Assembly (NCBI GenBank): GCA_017958705.1 | Contig: JAGDCE010000041.1 | Span: forward strand, 1-12,600 | Direction of reading: 5' to 3' | Source of the DNA: Clostridia bacterium | GTDB taxonomy: Bacteria > Bacillota > Clostridia > Oscillospirales > CAG-272 | Length of the DNA stretch: 12,600 bases | Shown here: positions 6,500-12,600 of the stretch, one piece after another | How the letters are laid out: each line of letters starts with the position of its first letter | How positions within the stretch are numbered: position 1 is the stretch's first letter | Position numbers and translations under genes: made by a program | The notes under the pieces: model-generated | What the model was told of the DNA's origin: nothing | The model's input: the letters and a program-made list of their open reading frames with translations, nothing else | Database searches by the model: none

Positions 6500-7804
6500 A
6501 TGCTCCACGAAAACTACGGAATAAACGAAAAAGGTCATCTGACCGTCTGCGGCGCCGACACTGCGGCGCTTGCCGAAAAATACGGCACTCCGTTATATAT
6601 CCTGGACGAGGATTTTGTGCGCGCAAAATGCCGGCAGTATAAAGCCTCTTTTGAAAAGCATTTCCCGTCCGGATCGACGCCGTTTTTTGCAAGCAAGGCG
6701 CTGTCGTTCGTCGGGATATACCGGATAATTGCGGAAGAAGGGCTCGGAACGGACATAGTGTCGCCCGGCGAGCTTTACACCGCGCAAAAGGCGGGCTTTC
6801 CGATAAGTAAAACGTGTTTTCACGGCAATAATAAAACGGACGCGGATATCGAATACGGCATCAAAGCCGGCGTCGGTTATTTCGTCGTCGACGGAATGGA
6901 CGAGCTAAACGCCCTCGACCGAATTGCAAAAAGGCTCGGAGTCGTTCAGGATATACTCTTACGCATAACTCCCGGCATTGACCCGCATACGTTTGCGGCG
7001 GTGAATACCGGCAGGATAGACAGCAAATTCGGCAGCTCTACGGACACGGGCGCGGCTGAGGAGATAACGCGGGCGGCGCTTTCGCTTGATAACGTAAGGC
7101 TCTGCGGCTACCACTGCCACATAGGCAGTCAGATCTTTGAGTCCGAGCCGTTTTGCCGCGCGGCGAAGATAATGACGGAGTTTTCCGCGCTGATAAAGCG
7201 CAGATACGGTTATGAGGCCGGTATCATAAACCTCGGCGGCGGCTTCGGCGTAAGATATTACGACGGCCAGGAAGAGCCCGATATCGACTCGTTCACAGCG
7301 GAGATCGCGGAAGTTATAAAAGACACCTGCAATAAAAACGGCATGAAATTCCCGGTGATATTCATGGAGCCGGGCAGAAGCATAGTCGGCGCGGCGGGCG
7401 TCACCGTATACACGGTCGGCTCCGTCAAGACGATACCCGGCTTCCGCACGTACGTTTCCGTTGACGGCGGCATGCCGGACAACCCGAGATACGCGCTTTA
7501 CGCCTCACGCTACACGGCGCTTATCGCGAACAAGGCTTCTCTGCCCTGTACCGAGGAATACACGGTCGCTGGACGCTGCTGCGAATCGGGCGACCTGATC
7601 GGCGAGGGTATGAGGATGCAGAGCGCCGTCCGCGGCGACAAGCTCGCCGTACTCGTGACCGGCGCGTATAACTATTCCATGGCGTCAAATTACAACAGAC
7701 TGCCCCTGCCGCCGATCGTCATTGTTTCCGGCGGCGTTGACAGACTCGCGGTCAGACGCCAGAGCTTTGACGACCTGATAAGAAACGAACTGACGGAGAA
7801 CTGA
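6500..7804 (+). CDS. lysA: Diaminopimelate decarboxylase
   Basis: LysA is a PLP-dependent cytoplasmic enzyme that converts meso-diaminopimelate to L-lysine and CO2, the last step of lysine synthesis. The 434-aa protein has the alanine-racemase-like barrel and C-terminal beta domain of fold-type III decarboxylases. The PLP lysine is Lys66 in FFASKAL. Further landmarks are HCHIGSQ (205-211), the phosphate-binding GGGFG (246-250), EPGRS (290-294), the active-site CESGD (361-365) and GAYNYSM (388-394). Length is normal (about 415-440). The stop is 1 nt before the next gene's ATG, and GGAGAA within the 3' end serves as that gene's ribosome site. Because it draws on meso-DAP, it competes with peptidoglycan synthesis if this organism uses DAP-type walls. 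No riboswitch such as a lysine element precedes it, so it appears to be expressed with its upstream neighbours. Confidence 0.97.
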   Translation: MLHENYGINEKGHLTVCGADTAALAEKYGTPLYILDEDFVRAKCRQYKASFEKHFPSGSTPFFASKALSFVGIYRIIAEEGLGTDIVSPGELYTAQKAGFPISKTCFHGNNKTDADIEYGIKAGVGYFVVDGMDELNALDRIAKRLGVVQDILLRITPGIDPHTFAAVNTGRIDSKFGSSTDTGAAEEITRAALSLDNVRLCGYHCHIGSQIFESEPFCRAAKIMTEFSALIKRRYGYEAGIINLGGGFGVRYYDGQEEPDIDSFTAEIAEVIKDTCNKNGMKFPVIFMEPGRSIVGAAGVTVYTVGSVKTIPGFRTYVSVDGGMPDNPRYALYASRYTALIANKASLPCTEEYTVAGRCCESGDLIGEGMRMQSAVRGDKLAVLVTGAYNYSMASNYNRLPLPPIVIVSGGVDRLAVRRQSFDDLIRNELTEN

Positions 7805-7805
7805 A

Positions 7806-8555
7806 ATGTTTAATTCTATCATCAATATATTCACCGACAAATCAGAGTTTATATGGTTCCTCTTAAGGATCCCGGTCGTTCTGTTGGCTTTGTCGTTCCA
7901 CGAGATGAGCCACGCGTACACGGCGTACAAGATGGGCGACGATACTGCAAAGAATCTCGGCAGACTGACGATGAACCCGCTGAAGCATCTCGACCTCGTC
8001 GGCTCGATCTGTCTTTTGTTATTCGGCATAGGCTGGGCGAAGCCGGTGCCGATAATGACGAGAAATTTTGAAAATCCGAAAAAGGGCATGGTGCTGACCT
8101 CGCTCGCAGGTCCCGCCTCAAACGTTTTTCTGTCCATAGTCGCGTTCATTCTGTGCGTGATCTTCTCCGTGTTGTTCGGTTATACCGACTATCTGAAGGT
8201 CGCATCCGAAGGCTTCGGCAGCATTTTCGCGTTCATACTGTGCCTGTTCCTTTATATATTCCACACGGCAAACCTTGCTTACGCCATATTCAACATGCTG
8301 CCCGTACCGCCTCTCGACGGCTCGCGTCTTGCGCTCGCGTTTCTGCCGGACAAATTCTATTTCGGCATCATGAGATACGAGAGATTCATAATGATCGGTT
8401 TTCTGATCTTGATGTACGTCATCGGATTCTCGTGGCTGTCAAGCTTAATATATCTTATATCCGACGGGCTGTTTTCTCTCGTCTCGCTGATTCCGGGACT
8501 TGAAGGCGTGAAAACGATACCTGACGTATTATTCTATTTCCTCGGAAATATCTGA
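7806..8555 (+). CDS. Site-2-type intramembrane zinc metalloprotease (M50 family)
   Basis: This is a polytopic membrane protease of the short, PDZ-less M50 group found next to scpA in many Bacillota. The 249-aa protein has the zinc-binding HExxH motif as His32-Glu33-His36 within the first helix region (SFHEMSHAY). The third ligand is expected at Asp171 in NMLPVPPLDG (163-172). Other hydrophobic segments lie near 64-80, 98-125, 138-160 and 192-230. The substrate is unknown; relatives cleave anti-sigma factors or signal peptides, but no such target is encoded here. GGAGAA (7795-7800) lies 5 nt before the ATG. It starts 1 nt after lysA and ends 1 nt before scpA. Confidence 0.93.
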   Translation: MFNSIINIFTDKSEFIWFLLRIPVVLLALSFHEMSHAYTAYKMGDDTAKNLGRLTMNPLKHLDLVGSICLLLFGIGWAKPVPIMTRNFENPKKGMVLTSLAGPASNVFLSIVAFILCVIFSVLFGYTDYLKVASEGFGSIFAFILCLFLYIFHTANLAYAIFNMLPVPPLDGSRLALAFLPDKFYFGIMRYERFIMIGFLILMYVIGFSWLSSLIYLISDGLFSLVSLIPGLEGVKTIPDVLFYFLGNI

Positions 8556-8556
8556 T

Positions 8557-9324
8557 ATGGAACCTACTTACAAAATTGAGATATTCGAAGGTCCGCTCGA
8601 TCTGCTTCTGTCTCTTATCTACAAAAACAAGGTCGACATCACCGACATACCGATAGCGCTGATCTTCGATCAGTATATGGAATATCTCGAGCAGATGCGC
8701 GAGATGGATATGGACATCGCCGGTGAATTCATAGTCATGGCGTCGGAGTTGATGCTCATAAAGAGCCGGATGCTTCTGCCGAAGCCGGAGGGCGAGGAGA
8801 ACGCGGAAGACCCGCGCACCAAGCTTGCCAACGCCCTGATCGAATACAAGCACGCCAAGGAGACCGCCGAAGAGCTCGACGAGCTTATCCGCGAATACGG
8901 CGGCAGACTCGCGAAGGACACCGAGGAGATACCCGCGGACGACTCCTTCATCGCAGAACACAGCGTGGCGCTGCTTCAGCGCGCGATGACGCGTATGCTT
9001 TTAAACCGCAGCCGCGACGAGATGCTGAAGCAGGAGGCACAGATGATGCGCCCGATCATGCGGCGCAAGATCGTTCCGGTCGGCGTCAAGGTCGTCACGG
9101 TACTGAGGGCCGTCATACGCAAAAAGCGCGCGAAATTCGAAGAACTGTTCGACGGATGCACATCGCGCTCGGAGCTCGTCGCCACGTTCATGGCGGTGCT
9201 CGAGCTGCTCAAGGTCACGCGCATAAACGTGTCCGATCCCGACGAAAACGACGATATTTATATTTCTCTCAACGAAAATTACGTAAAACCCGACATGACG
9301 ACGGAGGAGACAGATGGAAACTAA
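8557..9324 (+). CDS. scpA: Segregation and condensation protein A
   Basis: ScpA is the kleisin subunit of the bacterial SMC-ScpAB condensin, which bridges the two SMC head domains and drives chromosome organisation and segregation. The 255-aa protein starts with the hallmark N-terminal block FEGPLDLLLSLI (10-21) and the helical SMC-neck-binding segment with MASELMLIKSRMLLP (61-75). A variable acidic linker follows (about 78-135). The C-terminal winged-helix block (about 170-228) ends in ELLKVTRINVSD. Length is normal (about 240-260). The SMC protein itself is not in this window. It begins 1 nt after the protease gene and its end overlaps scpB by 11 nt; the scpB ribosome site lies inside scpA, which would favour balanced synthesis of the two partners. 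Confidence 0.96.
   Translation: MEPTYKIEIFEGPLDLLLSLIYKNKVDITDIPIALIFDQYMEYLEQMREMDMDIAGEFIVMASELMLIKSRMLLPKPEGEENAEDPRTKLANALIEYKHAKETAEELDELIREYGGRLAKDTEEIPADDSFIAEHSVALLQRAMTRMLLNRSRDEMLKQEAQMMRPIMRRKIVPVGVKVVTVLRAVIRKKRAKFEELFDGCTSRSELVATFMAVLELLKVTRINVSDPDENDDIYISLNENYVKPDMTTEETDGN
9303..9307 (+). promoter_or_regulatory. Strong ribosome binding site for scpB inside scpA
   Basis: GGAGG lies 6 nt before ATG 9314 and within the last codons of scpA. It fixes the scpB start and implies efficient initiation despite the 11-nt gene overlap. Confidence 0.8.
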
Positions 9325-9856
9325 AGAACTCGCCGCCGCGATCGAGGCGATCCTTTTCGCGGCGGGGTATCCGATCGAGATAATCAAGCTGATGGAGACG
9401 CTCGGCTGTGAAAAAGAGCAGTTCGAGGACGCGATAGGAATACTCGGTGAAAAATACGGCGTCGACAGCGGCGTGCGCCTTATATATCTTGACGGCAAAT
9501 ATCAGCTCTGCACGTCCGAAAAACAGCTCGACAGAGTGCGCGAAGCGCTCGGGATCCGCCGCGGCGGCAATCTGTCGCGCGCGTCGCTCGAGGTGCTCGC
9601 GGTGATCGCGTACAATCAGCCGACGACGAGATCGTTTATCGAGCAGGTGCGCGGTGTCGACTGTACGTATACCGTCTCTTCCCTGCTTGAAAAAGGGTTG
9701 ATCGAGGTCTGCGGCAAGCTCGACGCTCCGGGCAGACCGTCGCTATATAAGACTTCATCCGACTTTCTGCGCGTTTTCGGGCTTTCTTCCGTACACGATC
9801 TGCCTCCGTTCGAGGTATACGACGAGAACGGACAGATCACCGTCAAGCCGCTATGA
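9314..9856 (+). CDS. scpB: Segregation and condensation protein B
   Basis: ScpB dimerises and wraps the ScpA linker in the SMC-ScpAB condensin complex. The 180-aa protein shows two winged-helix domains. The first covers about residues 1-85, beginning LAAAIEAILFAAGYPI. The second covers about 86-165 and has the conserved run LEVLAVIAYNQP (95-106), then VRGVD, and GRPSLYKTSSDFLRVFGL near the end (139-156). Length is typical (about 180-200). The start is set by GGAGG at 9303-9307. Its stop overlaps the ATG of the next gene (ATGA at 9853-9856). Order and spacing with scpA match the usual Bacillota arrangement. Confidence 0.97.
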   Translation: METKELAAAIEAILFAAGYPIEIIKLMETLGCEKEQFEDAIGILGEKYGVDSGVRLIYLDGKYQLCTSEKQLDRVREALGIRRGGNLSRASLEVLAVIAYNQPTTRSFIEQVRGVDCTYTVSSLLEKGLIEVCGKLDAPGRPSLYKTSSDFLRVFGLSSVHDLPPFEVYDENGQITVKPL

Positions 9857-10554
9857 CGGCGCTGTATATAATCGGCGGTATACTGCTCTTCATCCTGCTT
9901 CTGTGCCTCATCCCCGTCGGGATAAGGATCGTATACGACAAGGAATTCGCGCTGTCCGTTACGATCGGACCGGTGCGGAAACAGATCATCCCGAAGAAGG
10001 AAAAAAAGATCAGGATATCCGACTACTCATACGAAAAGCTGGAGCGGCGAAAGCGGCGTGAAGAAAAAAAAGCCGCCGCTAAAGCAAAAAAGAAGAAGAA
10101 AAATGAAAAGAAAGGCTCCGCCGGCAAGGAAGAAAAGAAAGATTCCGTGCTGGTGAGCAAACTTAAAAATCCCGACACGGCGCCGGAGATGATCGAGCAG
10201 TTATACGATATGCTGTCGGTCATCGTCGAGAAATTCGCACGGCGTCTTCATATCAAATTCTTCACCCTCGACGCGACGATAGGGTCCGACAACGCGGCGA
10301 AGACCGCGATACTCTACGGCGGGGCGTGTTCCGCCGCCGGGATGATCGCTTCACTGCTTTCGCAGTACACGGACGCGAAAAATAAAAAGAACGGCATCAG
10401 GATCGCGCCTGATTTCCTCGCCGAAAAGACGGCCGTATCCGCGGACGTGTCGGCGAAGATATACGTCGGCGGCGTATTCACGTACCTTTTTGAAATAAGA
10501 AAGATAATAAAACAATTACTGAATCTTCTGCAGGAGGACACCAGCAATGGCTGA
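9853..10554 (+). CDS. DUF2953 family membrane-anchored protein
   Basis: This is a protein of unknown function that resembles the DUF2953 family, found beside ytfJ in Bacillota. The 233-aa product has one N-terminal membrane helix (about 3-22), then a short strand region to residue 48. A very basic, low-complexity linker (about 48-98, with runs of K, E and A) follows. The C-terminal domain (about 125-228) carries the family-like stretch TLDATIGSDNAAKTAILYGG (138-157) and IRIAPDF (182-188). Family members usually have a shorter link between these parts, so the long lysine-rich linker is notable. It may be disordered or bind nucleic acid or anionic membrane, though this is inference. The start overlaps the scpB stop and the end overlaps the ytfJ-like start by 8 nt. 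Confidence 0.83.
   Translation: MTALYIIGGILLFILLLCLIPVGIRIVYDKEFALSVTIGPVRKQIIPKKEKKIRISDYSYEKLERRKRREEKKAAAKAKKKKKNEKKGSAGKEEKKDSVLVSKLKNPDTAPEMIEQLYDMLSVIVEKFARRLHIKFFTLDATIGSDNAAKTAILYGGACSAAGMIASLLSQYTDAKNKKNGIRIAPDFLAEKTAVSADVSAKIYVGGVFTYLFEIRKIIKQLLNLLQEDTSNG
10532..10537 (+). promoter_or_regulatory. Consensus ribosome binding site for the ytfJ/gerW-like gene
   Basis: A full AGGAGG lies 9 nt before ATG 10547 and inside the preceding gene. It is the best Shine-Dalgarno match in the window and fixes the start of the downstream gene. Confidence 0.85.
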
Positions 10555-11050
10555 AAACAAGAATTTCAACGAATCTCTGAAGACCGCGCTTGACAACCTT
10601 TCCGAAATAGCCGGAACGGATACGATCATAGGCGATCCTCTGACCACGCCGAACGGCACGACCATAATACCCGTTTCGAAGGTATCCGTCGGCTTCGCGA
10701 CCGGCGGCTCCGATTTCATCGGCAAGCACTCAAAGGACACCAACGTTGCGAACAGCTTTTCCGGCGCGGGCGGCGGCGGCATAACCGTTTCCCCGGTCGC
10801 GTTTCTCGTGATCTCGCCCGACGGCGACGCGAAGATACTTAACGTCAACAATCCGATGGATTCCAACGCCGATCTCGGAACGAGCGTCGTTTCCCTGCTC
10901 AACAAGACGCCCACGATCGTCGACAAGATAAAGACCATCTTCAAAAAGAACAAGGAATCGGCTGAAAAAGAAAAAGAGGAAGAGGTCGAGGAACTCGATC
11001 TTTCCGAAATAATCGAAGAAGAGCCCGCAGAGACGGAAGACAAGGAATAA
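10547..11050 (+). CDS. ytfJ: YtfJ/GerW family sporulation-associated protein
   Basis: This belongs to the YtfJ/GerW family; in B. subtilis GerW is produced in the forespore and is needed for normal germination. The 167-aa protein has the family core: an N-terminal helix (7-22), TIIGDP and PNGTTIIPVSKVSVGFATGG (36-54), then glycine-rich GAGGGGITVSPVAFLVI (73-89) and DGDAKILNV (92-100). The C-terminal tail (about 137-167) is a run of Glu, Lys and Asp that is probably disordered. There is no signal peptide or membrane helix, so it is likely cytoplasmic. Homologues also exist in non-sporulating bacteria, so it does not prove sporulation. It follows the DUF2953 gene, its usual partner, and precedes a DacF-like carboxypeptidase. 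Family membership is clear; the biochemical role is unknown. Confidence 0.92.
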   Translation: MAENKNFNESLKTALDNLSEIAGTDTIIGDPLTTPNGTTIIPVSKVSVGFATGGSDFIGKHSKDTNVANSFSGAGGGGITVSPVAFLVISPDGDAKILNVNNPMDSNADLGTSVVSLLNKTPTIVDKIKTIFKKNKESAEKEKEEEVEELDLSEIIEEEPAETEDKE

Positions 11051-11102
11051 AACCGACGGCGGCGCATAGTATTTACCGGATAACTATAAACGAGGTGGGA
11101 TC
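11051..11102 (+). promoter_or_regulatory. Gap before the carboxypeptidase gene, possible minor promoter
   Basis: This 52-nt gap is the longest in the lysA-rluB run. It contains TATAAA (11085-11090), which could act as a -10 box, but no good TTGACA lies 16-18 bp upstream. GCATA (11064-11068) resembles the -35 element of forespore sigma factors, but the matching -10 is poor. An AGGTGG ribosome site (11093-11098) lies 4 nt before ATG 11103. A short inverted repeat (ATAGT at 11067-11071 / ACTAT) is too weak to call a terminator. Confidence 0.2.
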
Positions 11103-12203
11103 ATGCGCCGGATCATATCGGTCATTTTTGCCGCAGTCTTTTTACTGCGCACTGCCGCCGCGGACGTTTACGCCGCGGCGGAGCCCGCCGTTCACGCACA
11201 GACGGCAGCTCTCATCGACGCCGTGACAGGAGAGATACTTTACGGGCGCGGTGAGGACAGGCGGATGCAGCCTGCGAGCATGACGAAGATAATGACGGCG
11301 CTCGTGGTGCTTGATACTCTGCCGCTCGATCTTCCGGTGACGGTCACGCCGTCCGCCGCGGGTATCGAGGGTTCGTCCGCACAGCTTGAAGCGGGCGAGG
11401 TGTTCAGCGTCGAGGAGCTGCTTTACGCGCTTCTGCTTCAGAGTGCAAACGACGCCGCGGCGGCGCTCGCCGAGGCGTGCGGAGGCGCCGACACGTTCGT
11501 TTCGATGATGAACGACACGGCAGAACGGCTCGGGCTTTCAGGCACGCATTTCGCAAATCCCCACGGTCTGCCCGACGCAGATCATTACAGCACCGCCGCG
11601 GACATCGCCGCTTTGCTCTGCCGCTGTATGGAAAACGACGATTTTGCACGCATCTGCGGCACGCGGCAGTACGTGATACGTCCCGGTGAAAACAAGCGCG
11701 GCAGATGCTTTACGAATCACAACCGTCTTTTATCGGAAATCGACGGCGTCACCGGCGGCAAGACGGGCTATACGAGCTCTTCCGGCAGGTGCCTTTGCTC
11801 GCTCTACGACAAAGACGGCGTGAAGCTGTGCGCCGTGACGATGAATGACCCGGACGACTGGAACGATCACAGACGGCTGTACGAGTACGGATCGTCGCTT
11901 TACCGCGAGGTGATCATCGACGTCGACCGCACGTTTACACTGCACGTCGTCGGCGGTCTGACAGACGTCGCCGAATGTACCGTAAAGGAGCGCAAAAAGC
12001 TGATGGTGCGCGCGGACGGTACGCCCGAAATGACGCTTTACATGCGCCGCTTCGAATACGCCCCGGTCGCCGCGGGAGAACAGATCGGCGAGGCGGTCTG
12101 GCAAATCGGCGGCAGGACCGTTTACAGGATAAAACTGTACGCCGACAACAAGGTGGAGGCGTACAACAATTCACCCGGAGATTTTTTCAGATGGAGAAAA
12201 TAA
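11103..12203 (+). CDS. dacF: Secreted D-alanyl-D-alanine carboxypeptidase (DacF/PBP5-like, S11)
   Basis: This is a low-molecular-weight penicillin-binding protein that removes the terminal D-Ala from peptidoglycan pentapeptides outside the membrane, limiting cross-linking. The 366-aa precursor has a signal peptide (about 1-24, probable cleavage after VYA). All three active-site motifs of serine family S11 are present: SMTK with nucleophile Ser59 and Lys62, SAN at 114-116 and KTG at 220-222. A smaller beta-rich C-terminal domain (about 275-345) follows. The protein ends in YNNSPGDFFRWRK without an obvious long amphipathic anchor helix, so it may be loosely attached or soluble. The dacF name rests on context beside ytfJ and scpAB, and dacA/dacB-type roles are equally compatible. 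The last 13 nt overlap the next gene. Confidence 0.95.
   Translation: MRRIISVIFAAVFLLRTAAADVYAAAEPAVHAQTAALIDAVTGEILYGRGEDRRMQPASMTKIMTALVVLDTLPLDLPVTVTPSAAGIEGSSAQLEAGEVFSVEELLYALLLQSANDAAAALAEACGGADTFVSMMNDTAERLGLSGTHFANPHGLPDADHYSTAADIAALLCRCMENDDFARICGTRQYVIRPGENKRGRCFTNHNRLLSEIDGVTGGKTGYTSSSGRCLCSLYDKDGVKLCAVTMNDPDDWNDHRRLYEYGSSLYREVIIDVDRTFTLHVVGGLTDVAECTVKERKKLMVRADGTPEMTLYMRRFEYAPVAAGEQIGEAVWQIGGRTVYRIKLYADNKVEAYNNSPGDFFRWRK
12177..12181 (+). promoter_or_regulatory. Ribosome binding site for the RluB-like gene
   Basis: GGAGA lies 9 nt before ATG 12191, inside the carboxypeptidase coding region, and supports that start and translational coupling. Confidence 0.6.
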
Positions 12204-12600
12204 GGATACAGAAATATCTGTCGGACGCGGGCGTCGCGTCCCGCCGCGCCGCGGAGGCGGCGGTCGCCGAAGGAAAGGTGACCGTGAACGGCAGGATCTG
12301 CGCCACGGGGCAGAAGGTCGGAGACGACGACGTGATCGTTTACTGCGGCCGCCGCGTGACCCGCGCTTATAACAGGAAAAAAATATATATAATGCTGAAC
12401 AAGCCGCGCGGATACGTCACGACTAACAGCGACGAGAGCGGAAGAAAATGCACCGCGGATCTCGTGACCGACCTCGGTGAGCGCGTATATCCCGTCGGCA
12501 GACTCGACCGCGACTCAGAAGGGCTTCTGATACTGACGAACGACGGCGAACTCGCGAACAGGCTCATGCACCCGAGCCACGAGATACCGAAGATTTATAA
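12191..12600 (+). CDS. rluB: rRNA pseudouridine synthase, RsuA/RluB family (3' end cut by window)
   Basis: The frame runs open from ATG 12191 to the window end, giving the first 136 residues; the rest lies outside. An S4 RNA-binding domain (about 2-48, IRIQKYLSDAGVASRRAAE) is followed by the pseudouridine synthase domain. That domain starts at about residue 65 with IYIMLNKPRGYV and holds the catalytic motif GRLDRDSEGLLILTNDG (103-119) with the predicted catalytic Asp106. Enzymes of this group isomerise one uridine in 23S (RluB) or 16S (RsuA) rRNA. In Bacillota the member next to scpAB and dac genes is normally the RluB type, so that name is inferred from context. Family length is about 235-290 aa. 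Its start overlaps the carboxypeptidase stop by 13 nt, with GGAGA 9 nt upstream. Confidence 0.93.
   Translation, partial: MEKIRIQKYLSDAGVASRRAAEAAVAEGKVTVNGRICATGQKVGDDDVIVYCGRRVTRAYNRKKIYIMLNKPRGYVTTNSDESGRKCTADLVTDLGERVYPVGRLDRDSEGLLILTNDGELANRLMHPSHEIPKIY

Noticed and set aside
8455..8961. A 168-codon minus-strand open frame across the protease-scpA junction
   Set aside because: Both plus-strand genes are clear family members. The antisense translation is low-information and best explained by codon bias.
1..12600. A defence system, mobile element, CRISPR array or other new accessory system
   Set aside because: No transposase, integrase, repeat-spacer array, toxin-antitoxin pair or nuclease/effector combination is present. 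Nearly every gene belongs to a known chromosomal family in expected surroundings.

Overview
This window is a tightly packed, single-strand stretch of bacterial chromosome. I recognise 13 complete genes and one truncated gene, all on the + strand. The gene set and order (lon-engB; site-2 protease-scpA-scpB-DUF2953-ytfJ/gerW-dac-rluB) are typical of Bacillota, most likely class Clostridia, and plausibly an uncultured gut-type lineage. Coding DNA is moderately GC-rich, with GC-rich third positions alongside frequent ATA and AGA/AGG codons. The intergenic DNA is strongly AT-rich. The species cannot be named from sequence alone. The ytfJ/gerW and dacF-like genes hint at a sporulating ancestry but do not prove sporulation.

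Region 1 (1-3049) opens with an AT-rich leader holding a consensus sigma-A promoter (TTGACA-17 bp-TATAAT). It drives an apparent three-gene operon: a DppA-like M55 D-aminopeptidase, a cytoplasmic GH123/DUF4091-type glycoside hydrolase, and an unrecognised multi-pass membrane protein. The genes abut or overlap. Their combination suggests, as inference only, catabolism or recycling of D-amino-acid peptides and amino-sugar glycans.

Region 2 (3050-6462) has a 77-nt gap with a weaker promoter candidate. It is followed by ATP-dependent Lon protease, the ribosome-assembly GTPase EngB/YsxC (1 nt later) and a small predicted lipoprotein overlapping the end of engB.

Region 3 (6500-12600) holds diaminopimelate decarboxylase (lysA), an M50 site-2-type membrane protease, the condensin partners ScpA and ScpB, a DUF2953 membrane-anchored protein with a lysine-rich linker, a YtfJ/GerW protein, a secreted D-Ala-D-Ala carboxypeptidase, and the 5' part of an rRNA pseudouridine synthase of the RluB/RsuA family, cut by the window edge. 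Nearly all junctions are overlaps or gaps of a few bases, and the largest gap is 52 nt before the carboxypeptidase. Translational coupling and long polycistronic messages are therefore likely. No rho-independent terminator, RNA gene, mobile element, CRISPR array or large repeat was seen.

Most of the window is conserved housekeeping DNA, and I do not see a convincing new biological system. The points most worth a second look are the D-aminopeptidase/GH123/membrane-protein operon, the unknown membrane protein in it, the unknown lipoprotein between engB and lysA, and an A8 slippery run in the DUF2953 gene whose +1 slippage would give a short membrane-anchored product.
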